A stretch of DNA of 64,000 bases. Origin: Komagataeibacter sp. FNDCF1 (GTDB lineage: Bacteria; Pseudomonadota; Alphaproteobacteria; Acetobacterales; Acetobacteraceae). Under the pieces are notes generated by a model, which did no database searches, was not told the origin of the DNA, and saw nothing but the letters and a program-made list of their open reading frames with translations. Positions 1 to 7,177 of this stretch are shown here, one piece after another. The position numbers were made by a program, and so were the translations under genes. The DNA lies in contig NZ_JAIWOT010000001.1 in the NCBI RefSeq assembly GCF_021295335.1, positions 1,429,001 through 1,493,000 on the forward strand. The letters are read 5' to 3'. Numbering within the stretch: position 1 is the stretch's first letter; every line of letters starts with the position of its first letter.

Positions 1-487
1 AGCCGAATCCGAAGCCGCCGAGGCCGCGAAGAAAGCCGAGGCACGCCGCGCCGCAAAGGCAGCCGCCCCGCCTGCCGCCCTGCCGGGCGCTGAATCGCGG
101 GAAGAAGAACACGGCCATGCCAGCGCGGACATGAACCCGACCGATGCGCTGTTCGACGCCATCAATCGCGGCAGCCTGGGTGCGGCAAAGGAAGCGCTGA
201 ACCGGGGTGCGGACATGACTGGCCATAACGTGCTGGGCCAGACGCCGCTGGACATGGCCATCGACCTCAACCGCAACGACATCACCTTCCTGCTGCTGTC
301 CATGCGTACCTTCTCGGATTCGGACCCGCATTTCTCCTCCACCAGCCTGGCGGAGGGTGCGGATGATACACCCCCGCTGACCATGCCCCGCCATGCCACC
401 ACCGCATCCAGCATCGACAGGCGTTATGATGCGTCGGGCGGCCATGCCGAGCCATCCGTCGGCTTCCTTGGCTTCGGCGGCAGCTAG
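1..487 (+). CDS. Ankyrin-repeat protein, 5' end outside the window
   Basis: The frame is open from base 2 to the TAG at 485-487, so the gene enters from upstream; the first ATG inside the window (131) is internal. The visible N-terminal part is a charged Ala/Lys/Glu/Arg-rich stretch of about 40 residues, likely helical or a linker. It is followed by one ankyrin-like unit (NRGSLGAAKEALNRGADM, then GQTPLDMAIDLN) and a Ser/Thr-rich tail ending in FLGFGGS. Ankyrin repeats mediate protein binding, so no enzyme activity can be inferred. The stop codon lies inside the left arm of a palindrome. Partner and location are unknown because the upstream part is missing. Confidence 0.75.
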   Translation, partial: AESEAAEAAKKAEARRAAKAAAPPAALPGAESREEEHGHASADMNPTDALFDAINRGSLGAAKEALNRGADMTGHNVLGQTPLDMAIDLNRNDITFLLLSMRTFSDSDPHFSSTSLAEGADDTPPLTMPRHATTASSIDRRYDASGGHAEPSVGFLGFGGS

Positions 488-526
488 AGCCATTCCACTG
501 AACTCCGGCTCAGTGGAATGGCTCTA
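485..526. terminator. Perfect 17-bp palindrome between convergent genes, possible bidirectional terminator
   Basis: The arms at 485-501 and 510-526 are exact reverse complements (TAGAGCCATTCCACTGA on the left) around an 8-nt loop. The left arm contains the stop codon of the ankyrin gene. The element lies between two convergent genes, as expected of a shared terminator, but no T-tract follows on either strand. It could therefore be a Rho-assisted or RNA-stabilising hairpin, or a copy of a dispersed palindromic repeat. Confidence 0.5.
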
Positions 527-571
527 ACTCATTGTTTATCGAGCATCTTTACCAGTTCCAGGCCGCGCCCG

Positions 572-1852
572 TCAGGCCCCGGGGCCGGTGTTCAGGCCGG
601 CCTCGATCGACCTGATTTCATGCACGATCTCATCGGGCGTGCGCGTAGCGCGCGCACGGGTATGGGTAAGCAGGATGAACTCCACCGTCATGGGCCGTTC
701 GGAATAACGCTGGCGGCTGACACGGTAGCGCTTGTAGCCCCGTGTAAAGACCGCCACCCGTCCCCGATCACAATTGGCCCGCACCATGTCGGCCAGGGGA
801 ATGAAGCCATCCGTGCTGTAGCTGGTGGCGATCCAGCACGTATCCAGCGCGGATAGCAGCTGCCGGTAGGCCGACAGCGCCCGGCTGCGGTGGTTGTAGG
901 CGCTGCGCCGCGTAATGCGCCAGTCCTGCCTTATGGCAGCCTTGTCCCGCCCCGTGATCTTGGGCGCGAGACGGGGCTGGTCCCACAGGGTAATGGTGTT
1001 GAGGACATGGTAGTTCGCGCCATAGGGATGCTGGTTGTATGGCGGATCGACATAGGCGATCGCCCCCTCCCCTATCCGGCCCGCCAGGTCTGTGGCCAGA
1101 TCCTGCGCATCCATGCGCAGGACCATGTTGTCCCGTCCGTTATCCATGAAGCAGGCGGGGCGCAGTTGCAGATCGGCCGCGATACGGTAAAGGGCCGTGC
1201 CGGTCCGGCCGCCCCAGCCACGATGAAATCCCTTGAACAGCCCGCTGGTATTGCTGTTGTAGCTGGCGCTGTACAACAGGGGTGCCAGCAGGCATGCCCT
1301 CTGCCCCGGCTCCAGCAGGCCATCACGGTCCCATCGGGCGATCCGTTCGCGTATGGCGTCGATGCGCATGCCGTTCTTGCGCATATAGAACATCCGGTCC
1401 CGCGTGGTGTCGTAGCGCACGTCATCATCGGGGCAGAGATGGCGGGTGATCCAGCCTTCCAGCGGTGGCAGGGCGTTCAGTTCGGCCATGACCTGCGCGT
1501 AGCTGCGACCATCATGGAAACCGGGTGCGGCCTGCATGCCGACATGGCACAGGTTGAGCACTTCGCTATAGGGCTCCCAGTCATTGGCCATTACGCGAAA
1601 GCCCAGTCGCTTCGCCAGCCGGGAGACCACGCCGGTCCCGGCAAACAGGTCCACGAAATCCGTGCGGGCCGGGTCCGCCCCCGTGGCGGCAATGGCCTGC
1701 GCGACCAGGCCCAGCAGCTTGCGCTTGTTGCCGATATAGGGGATCAGCTGGCTGAACAGGTATTCATCCGTCAGCACGGCGGAATGACGGGCGGCATTCC
1801 ATTCCATCGCGGGCAGGTCGTGCGGCCCGGCATGATCCGGACGGCGGTTCAT
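572..1852 (-). CDS. Solitary D12-class DNA adenine N6-methyltransferase
   Basis: This enzyme transfers a methyl group from S-adenosylmethionine to N6 of adenine in DNA. The family is shown by PYIGNKRKLL near residue 39, the SAM-binding motif FVDLFAGTG (66-74) and the catalytic DPPY at 269-272. FxGxG before DPPY is the alpha-class order of Dam-like enzymes. The protein is 426 aa; ATG codons at 1852 and 1807 (residue 16) are both possible starts. It lies 45 bp downstream of ccrM on the same strand and is probably cotranscribed. No restriction endonuclease gene is adjacent, so it looks like an orphan enzyme with a regulatory or protective role. Its recognition sequence cannot be read from the sequence. 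Confidence 0.85.
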   Translation of the reverse strand: MNRRPDHAGPHDLPAMEWNAARHSAVLTDEYLFSQLIPYIGNKRKLLGLVAQAIAATGADPARTDFVDLFAGTGVVSRLAKRLGFRVMANDWEPYSEVLNLCHVGMQAAPGFHDGRSYAQVMAELNALPPLEGWITRHLCPDDDVRYDTTRDRMFYMRKNGMRIDAIRERIARWDRDGLLEPGQRACLLAPLLYSASYNSNTSGLFKGFHRGWGGRTGTALYRIAADLQLRPACFMDNGRDNMVLRMDAQDLATDLAGRIGEGAIAYVDPPYNQHPYGANYHVLNTITLWDQPRLAPKITGRDKAAIRQDWRITRRSAYNHRSRALSAYRQLLSALDTCWIATSYSTDGFIPLADMVRANCDRGRVAVFTRGYKRYRVSRQRYSERPMTVEFILLTHTRARATRTPDEIVHEIRSIEAGLNTGPGA

Positions 1853-1897
1853 GCCCCCATTCTCCCGGCTCCCCCGCTCATGCGCCCCTCCGCCGCT

Positions 1898-3001
1898 TCA
1901 GGAGGCGACGGCTGCCTGCTCCGCCCGGATGTCACCACGCAGCACATCAAGCTGCACGAGTTCGCCCTCACGTTCGAAATACCAGAACGTCCAGCCATTG
2001 CATGATGGCGCATTGGTCAGTTGCGCGCCAATCTTGTGAATGGAACCACGATGCCGCCCGCTGACCAGCGTGCCATCGGGCGAGACCGTGGCGCGCACAC
2101 GCTTCTGCCGGTCCATCAGCACGGTGCCCGCGGGCACCATGCCGCGCTCCACCAGCAGGCCAAAGGGCACGCGCGGGCTTTCACGCCGGGCGGGCGTGGT
2201 CAGCACGCTGTCCAGCGGCACGGGTTTTTCCCGCCGCGCGCGGCCGATCGCGGCCTCCGCATAATCGGGATGGCGTTCGATGCCGATAAAGCGGCGGCGC
2301 AGCCTGCGGGCCATGGCGGTGGTGGTGCCGGTACCGGTAAAGGGGTCCAGCACCACGTCATCCACATTGGTCGAGGCCACCAGCACGCGATGCAGCAGGC
2401 TTTCGGGCTTCTGGGTGGGATGCAGCTTCAGGCCATGTTCGTTACGCAGCCGTTCGCCGCCGGTGCATAGCGGCAGGTACCAGTCCGACCGCATCTGCAC
2501 GTCATCATTCAGCGCCTTCATGGCCTGGTAGTTGAAGCGGTAGCGGCTGTCCGGCCCGCGCGCGGCCCAGATCAGGGTTTCATGCGCGTTGGTAAAGCGG
2601 CGGCCACGGAAGTTGGGCATGGGATTGGACTTGCGCCAGATTACGTCATTCAGGATCCAGAACCCCAGATCCTGCAGGATCGCACCGATGCGGAAGATGT
2701 TATGGTAGGACCCGATCACCCATATGGTGCCGTCCTTGCGCAGCACGCGCCGCGCTTCGGTCAGCCACGCACGGGTAAAGGCATCATAGGCCTGCAGGTC
2801 GGTGAATTTGTCCCAGTCGTCATCCACCCCGTCGACAATGCTGTCATCGGGACGGCGGAGTTCCCCCTTCAACTGAAGGTTGTAGGGCGGGTCCGCGAAC
2901 ACGCAGTCGATCGAAGACGCGGGCAGGGTCTTCATCATCTCGACACAGTCGCCCCGCAGCACCTGGTCCAGGGGCAATTCCATCATAACTGCACCGCTCA
3001 T
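1898..3001 (-). CDS. ccrM: CcrM-type cell-cycle DNA adenine methyltransferase (GANTC)
   Basis: This is the solitary beta-class N6-adenine methyltransferase of alphaproteobacteria, which in Caulobacter remethylates GANTC late in replication. The catalytic motif ADPPYN is near residues 36-41 and precedes the SAM motif DPFTGTGTT, the beta-class order. A C-terminal extension starting about VERGMVPAGTVL matches the CcrM-specific DNA-binding tail. Numbering uses the ATG at 3001 (367 aa). The ATGs at 2986 and 2983 align better with the Caulobacter N-terminus and have a weak GAGCGG upstream, so the true start may be 15-18 bp further in. The gene begins 7 bp after the rnhB stop, a conserved alphaproteobacterial pairing that implies one transcript. 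Confidence 0.92.
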   Translation of the reverse strand: MSGAVMMELPLDQVLRGDCVEMMKTLPASSIDCVFADPPYNLQLKGELRRPDDSIVDGVDDDWDKFTDLQAYDAFTRAWLTEARRVLRKDGTIWVIGSYHNIFRIGAILQDLGFWILNDVIWRKSNPMPNFRGRRFTNAHETLIWAARGPDSRYRFNYQAMKALNDDVQMRSDWYLPLCTGGERLRNEHGLKLHPTQKPESLLHRVLVASTNVDDVVLDPFTGTGTTTAMARRLRRRFIGIERHPDYAEAAIGRARREKPVPLDSVLTTPARRESPRVPFGLLVERGMVPAGTVLMDRQKRVRATVSPDGTLVSGRHRGSIHKIGAQLTNAPSCNGWTFWYFEREGELVQLDVLRGDIRAEQAAVAS

Positions 3002-3008
3002 GAATTGT

Positions 3009-3662
3009 TCAGCATGATGGCTGCTCCGCGCTCTGGGGGGAAGAAGGGGAAACGGAGGCCTGCAGGATACGGCGCACCGTACCGAAGGCCGCACGGTGAT
3101 GCGGGCTGGCACCCTGCGCCATGAGGCCGGAACGATGGATGGCGGTGCCGTAGCCCGCGTTACGCTCCCACCCGTAGCCGGGCCATCGCCGCGCAAGGCG
3201 GGTCATGAGCCGGTCCCGGATGACCTTGGCAACGACAGACGCCGCCGAGATGGACAGGCTGATGCCGTCACCGCCCACGACGCATTGCGCCGGACACCCG
3301 AAATCGGGCGCGGCGTTTCCATCAACCAGGACAAATTCGGGCGGGCGGGGCAGACGCCCCACCGCGCGCTGCATGGCAAGCCATGAGGCGCGCAGGATGT
3401 TGTATTGCCCGATTTCCGCCACCGAGGCAGCCCCCACCCCGATCAGGACACCGGGGCTGGCCAGCAGCACATCATAAAGCTGTTCCCTGACGACGGGCTT
3501 CAGCTTTTTTGAATCATCGAGCCTGTCGGCCAGCACGCCGGGCACGCTGCCGGGGAACATGACCGCCGCCGCGACGACCGGCCCGGCCAGCGGGCCGCGG
3601 CCGACTTCGTCAACACCGGCGACCAGCCCCCCCCGTGCATGCTCAAGCGCGTAATCTGGCAT
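3009..3662 (-). CDS. rnhB: Ribonuclease HII
   Basis: RNase HII cuts RNA in RNA/DNA hybrids and removes single ribonucleotides misincorporated in DNA. The signature [15 protein letters not shown] is at residues 15-29 with catalytic Asp18-Glu19. The third acidic position is in FVLVDGN, and the last conserved block is [14 protein letters not shown]. At 217 aa it has full family length. It is the first gene of the rnhB-ccrM operon, and its upstream region carries four GANTC sites. Confidence 0.95.
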   Translation of the reverse strand: MPDYALEHARGGLVAGVDEVGRGPLAGPVVAAAVMFPGSVPGVLADRLDDSKKLKPVVREQLYDVLLASPGVLIGVGAASVAEIGQYNILRASWLAMQRAVGRLPRPPEFVLVDGNAAPDFGCPAQCVVGGDGISLSISAASVVAKVIRDRLMTRLARRWPGYGWERNAGYGTAIHRSGLMAQGASPHHRAAFGTVRRILQASVSPSSPQSAEQPSC

Positions 3663-3704
3663 CCATTCCTTCCTGGCCGGATGCGAACCGGACCGTCATG
3701 GCCC

Positions 3705-3810
3705 GATTCGCATCAGATTTCCGTTCTGGAAGGATGGAAACCATTTTTATGCAGGGTTGCGCAAGATGCTGTGGACTCATCGAGTCCCTTAAAATGAAAA
3801 AAAACGACTC
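3705..3810 (-). promoter_or_regulatory. Cluster of GANTC methylation sites upstream of rnhB-ccrM
   Basis: Four GANTC sites occur at 3705-3709, 3774-3778, 3782-3786 and 3806-3810, within the 157-bp gap before rnhB. Two of them lie in an inverted repeat: TCGAGTC at 3780-3786 and GACTCGA at 3806-3812, around a spacer rich in A on the plus strand. GANTC is the known CcrM target, and in Caulobacter the ccrM promoter is shut off by methylation of such sites. Autoregulation here is inferred; no sure -35/-10 pair was identified. Confidence 0.55.
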
Positions 3811-3819
3811 GAGGCCGTA

Positions 3820-4122
3820 TCAGCCCTTGCGGCGGGGAATGAAAAGCAGCCCCATGATCGTGCCCAGCACGCCCGCAATCGCCAGCGAGAACAGCGGGCG
3901 CTCACGCACGAAGGTCACCGCACGCTCGACCTTGCCTTCGCCTTCTTCGTACAGATCGGCGAATTCCTGCCGCGCCATGCCCGAAAGCTGGTCCATCTTG
4001 CCTTCGGCCTGCATCCCCATGTCACCCGTCAGGCCACCTGCCGCGTCCTTTACCCGGCCAACGCCCTGATCCAGGACACCCTCGACCTTTTCACCAAATG
4101 CCTTTTCCTTGTCGTCCGCCAT
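3820..4122 (-). CDS. CsbD-like small stress protein with C-terminal membrane anchor
   Basis: The 100-aa product starts MADDKEKAFGEK. The middle resembles the CsbD fold (GRVKDAAGGLTGD, AEGKMDQLSGMARQ), and the C-terminus has one hydrophobic helix (LFSLAIAGVLGTIMGLLFI) followed by RRKG, as in DUF883 proteins. CsbD proteins are general-stress proteins of unknown mechanism. The start at 4122 is chosen because GGAG lies about 8 bases before it; an in-frame upstream codon at 4182 lacks such a site. The gene is divergent from the MFS exporter. A second protein of the same design is encoded at 15518-15775. Confidence 0.7.
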   Translation of the reverse strand: MADDKEKAFGEKVEGVLDQGVGRVKDAAGGLTGDMGMQAEGKMDQLSGMARQEFADLYEEGEGKVERAVTFVRERPLFSLAIAGVLGTIMGLLFIPRRKG

Positions 4123-4188
4123 GATTTTCACTCCGTTAATAGCTGGATATCGCTGTTGTGTAGCGTGGACCCCTAACGCCACGATGGC

Positions 4189-5694
4189 ATGCAGGGTTCC
4201 GTACCCGCTATACCATGCCTGATCATGCCATCATTGACGACCGTCGCCCCCGCACTGCCTGATCCCGCTCCCGGCATGCCGCCCCTGCCCCCGTCGCGCA
4301 AAAGGCTCATGGCGCTGATCGTGGCCAGCCTCATGCTCATGGAACAGCTTGACGGCACGGCGCTGACCACGGCGCTTCCCGCCATCGCGCAGGATTTCCG
4401 GGTCGGCATTCCCGCAACCTCCATCACGCTTACGGTGTACATGCTGGGGCTGGCGGCGCTGATCCCGGCATCCGGGCATATGGCCGAACGCTTTGGCAGC
4501 CGGCATACCCTGCGCTGCGCCATCATGCTGTTCCTGTGCGGCTCACTTGCATGCGGGTGGGCGCACAGCCTGCCCGTGCTGGCCATGGCAAGGCTGGTAC
4601 AGGGGGCCGGGGGGGCCATGATGGTGCCGGTCGGGCGGCTGGTGATCCTGCGCAACGTGGCCAAGGCGGAACTGCTGTCCGTCATGGCATGGGTCATGCT
4701 GCCCGCCACCATCGGCCCCATGGCCGGCCCTGTCCTGGGGGGCGTACTGACATCGTGGCTGTCGTGGCGATGGATCTTCTACATCAACATCCCGCTCGGG
4801 CTGCTGGCCATCGTGCTGGCGGGCCGGTTCATCCCCCAGCGCAGGACCGCCAGCCCGCCCCCGTTTGACCTGTGGGGCAACATCCTGTCCGCCACGGCGC
4901 TGGGGGGGCTGATCTTCGGCATGGAACTGGTGGCGCATGACGGTTCCGCCCGCCTGGGCGGCATGGGGCTGCTGGCGATGGCCCCCGTTGCCGCCATGTC
5001 CTATATCCGTCATGCGCGCAGGGTGGTGCACCCGGTTCTCGACCTGTCGCTGCTGCGCATTCCCACGTTCCGCGTTTCCGTTCTGGCCGGGGGGCTTACG
5101 CGCATCGCCACGGCGGGGGTCATCTTTCTTCTCCCCTCGCTGCTGCAGACCCGTCTTGGCGCCAGCGCGGCACAGAGCGGCCTGATCACCTTCATCGCGC
5201 CGGTGGGGGCGCTGGCCATGCGGCTGGTGGTCTCGCATGTATACCGGGGGCTGGGTTTCCGTGGTGTCATGTGCGCGGCAAGTCTCGTGCTGCCGGGCAT
5301 GTGCGCCCTGCTGGCACTGCTGCGCCCGGACATGGCGCCGGGCTGGCTCCTGCTGCTGCTTGGCCTTAACGGCATGGGGCAGACGCTATTGTTCACCGGC
5401 TACAACACCATTGCCTATGCCGACATGCCACCCGCGCGGATGAGTGCGGCGACCAGCCTGTACGCCACCTGCCAGCAGACCATGCTGACACTGGGCATAT
5501 GCATGGCGGCCGGCATCCTGGCCATGGCGCAGGGGCTGCTGCCCGCGCCGTGGCGCGCGCATGACTACAGCCTGGCCTTTGTCCTGTGCGGGCTGGTGGC
5601 GGCTGGTGCGCTGCCGGTGCTGCTTCGCCTGTCACGTGATGCGGGGGCAAGCGTAAGCGGGCATGGAGCGGGCGAAAATGAAAAAAAACCGTAA
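4189..5694 (+). CDS. MFS drug exporter of the DHA2 (EmrB/QacA, HsrA-like) family
   Basis: This predicted inner-membrane proton antiporter for drugs or metabolites has about 501 aa and many hydrophobic helices. The first helix carries the DHA2 pattern MLMEQLDGTALTTALPAIA, the following loop is GHMAERFGSRHTL (MFS motif A), and the motif C region is PATIGPMAGPVLGGVL, typical of antiporters. Further along, WRWIFYINIPLG is a DHA2 hallmark. Start choice is uncertain: ATG codons at 4189, 4213 and 4225 share poor ribosome sites. No adaptor or regulator is adjacent on the same strand. The substrate is unknown. Confidence 0.85.
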   Translation: MQGSVPAIPCLIMPSLTTVAPALPDPAPGMPPLPPSRKRLMALIVASLMLMEQLDGTALTTALPAIAQDFRVGIPATSITLTVYMLGLAALIPASGHMAERFGSRHTLRCAIMLFLCGSLACGWAHSLPVLAMARLVQGAGGAMMVPVGRLVILRNVAKAELLSVMAWVMLPATIGPMAGPVLGGVLTSWLSWRWIFYINIPLGLLAIVLAGRFIPQRRTASPPPFDLWGNILSATALGGLIFGMELVAHDGSARLGGMGLLAMAPVAAMSYIRHARRVVHPVLDLSLLRIPTFRVSVLAGGLTRIATAGVIFLLPSLLQTRLGASAAQSGLITFIAPVGALAMRLVVSHVYRGLGFRGVMCAASLVLPGMCALLALLRPDMAPGWLLLLLGLNGMGQTLLFTGYNTIAYADMPPARMSAATSLYATCQQTMLTLGICMAAGILAMAQGLLPAPWRAHDYSLAFVLCGLVAAGALPVLLRLSRDAGASVSGHGAGENEKKP

Positions 5695-5871
5695 TGAAAC
5701 ATTTGTCCATTTCCCCCTTCCGCCCCGCCATGACGGTGTTACATTCGTTCACTAGGCTATTTGACAGGCTTTTCAATATGGTGCGGGAGCAGCCGTTCCG
5801 CAGTGGTCCGTGACACCGAACGGTCCCTTCACAACGGGCAACGCCCCAACAGCAGGCAGAAAACCGACCGC

Positions 5872-7110
5872 ATGGATACTCCCCCCTCCCCGTCACGCAA
5901 CCCGGCCCCCGGCACCGCCGCGCCACGCCCACGTCCGAGCCGGCGCGCACTTTATCTGGCCGGCGGGGCGCTGGCGGTCATTCTGGGGGTGGCCTTCCTG
6001 CGCCCGCACGGGGGCAGCGGCACCCACAAGCACGCTGCCAGCGGCAACCAGCCCGTGGCGGTCGCCACCATCGGCCGGGGCGACATGCCCGTGGTGCTGA
6101 CGGAACTGGGCACGGTCGTGCCGATCACCAATGTCACGGTGCAGTCGCGCATTGATGGCTATCTCATGCAGGTGCTGTTTACCGAGGGGCAGCATGTGCA
6201 CAAGGGTGACCTGCTGGCGCTGATCGACACCCGCCCCTATGACGTGCTTCTGGCCCAGTACGAAGGCCAGCTGGCGCAGGACGTGGCCCAGCTGCGGGCG
6301 GCACAGGTGGACAACGCGCGCTACCAGCGCCTGATCCAGCAGAACAGCGTTGCCGCCATGACCGCCAAAGACCAGCAGTACAAGGTCGAGCAGCTGGAAG
6401 GCACGGTCAAGGCCGACCAGGCGCTGGTCGACAACGAGAAGCTGCAGATCACCTACTGCCACATCCTGGCCCCGGTGGACGGACGCGTGGGCATCCGCGC
6501 GGTGGACATGGGCAACTACATCACCGCAGGCCAGACCAGCGGGCTGGTGACCCTGACGCAGATGCAGCCCATCTCCGTCATCTTCACCCTGCCTGAAAAT
6601 GACATCGGCCCCGTGGCCGACCGCCTGCGCCAGGGCACGCCGCTGGCGGTGGAGGCGTGGGACAGCGCCAATCTCAACAGGATCGCAACCGGCCAGGCCA
6701 GCGTGCTGGACAGCCAGATCGACACCTCCACCGGCACGGTGCGCATGCGTGCCATCTTCGCCAATGCGCAGGAGGAGCTGTTCCCCAACCAGTTCGTCAA
6801 CGCCCGCATGCTGGTCAGCACCGACCATGATGCGCTGCTGGTACCCACCAATGCGCTGCAGACCGGGCCGAACGGCCAGTTCGTGTATGTGGTGAAGGCT
6901 GATGACACGGTGGAGGTCCGCAACGTCAAGACCGGCCATGCCAACAACACCATGACCGTACTGACCGATGGCGTGAAGGAAGGCGAACGCGTGGTGACCG
7001 ATGGCGTGGACCATCTCCGCGACGGCGTGAAGGTCACCATTCCCGCCGCGACCGGCGCCACCGATGCCGCCCCCGACACCGCCCACGGCACGTCCGGACA
7101 GAAAGGCTAG
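5872..7110 (+). CDS. mdtA: RND efflux periplasmic adaptor (MdtA-like)
   Basis: The membrane-fusion protein bridges the inner-membrane RND pump and the outer-membrane channel. From the ATG at 5872 it has 412 aa: a Pro/Arg-rich cytoplasmic start, a single anchor helix (YLAGGALAVILGVAFL), a lipoyl/barrel-sandwich half (VQSRIDGYLMQVLFTEGQ), an alpha-hairpin about IDTRPYDVLLAQYEGQL to KLQITYCHILAPVDGRVG, then beta-barrel and membrane-proximal domains. The frame is open to 5761, but that extension is not family-like. It is first in a four-gene operon; the next gene starts 67 bp on. Substrates are not readable; MdtABC homologues export bile salts, novobiocin and other amphiphiles. Confidence 0.88.
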   Translation: MDTPPSPSRNPAPGTAAPRPRPSRRALYLAGGALAVILGVAFLRPHGGSGTHKHAASGNQPVAVATIGRGDMPVVLTELGTVVPITNVTVQSRIDGYLMQVLFTEGQHVHKGDLLALIDTRPYDVLLAQYEGQLAQDVAQLRAAQVDNARYQRLIQQNSVAAMTAKDQQYKVEQLEGTVKADQALVDNEKLQITYCHILAPVDGRVGIRAVDMGNYITAGQTSGLVTLTQMQPISVIFTLPENDIGPVADRLRQGTPLAVEAWDSANLNRIATGQASVLDSQIDTSTGTVRMRAIFANAQEELFPNQFVNARMLVSTDHDALLVPTNALQTGPNGQFVYVVKADDTVEVRNVKTGHANNTMTVLTDGVKEGERVVTDGVDHLRDGVKVTIPAATGATDAAPDTAHGTSGQKG

Positions 7111-7177
7111 GCGTGCGCCCCCCCACGTCCATCCCCCTGCCTGAATGCCTGCCCAAGACGCCGCCGGAGATTGCCGC

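Noticed and set aside
3002-3196. 65-codon N-terminal extension of CcrM
   Set aside because: It overlaps rnhB, is Arg/Pro-rich and unlike the family; family alignment places the start at 3001-2983.
5761-5790. TTGACA at 5761-5766 as -35 of the mdtA promoter
   Set aside because: No acceptable -10 lies 16-18 bp downstream; the only TAT-rich stretch is 10 bp away.
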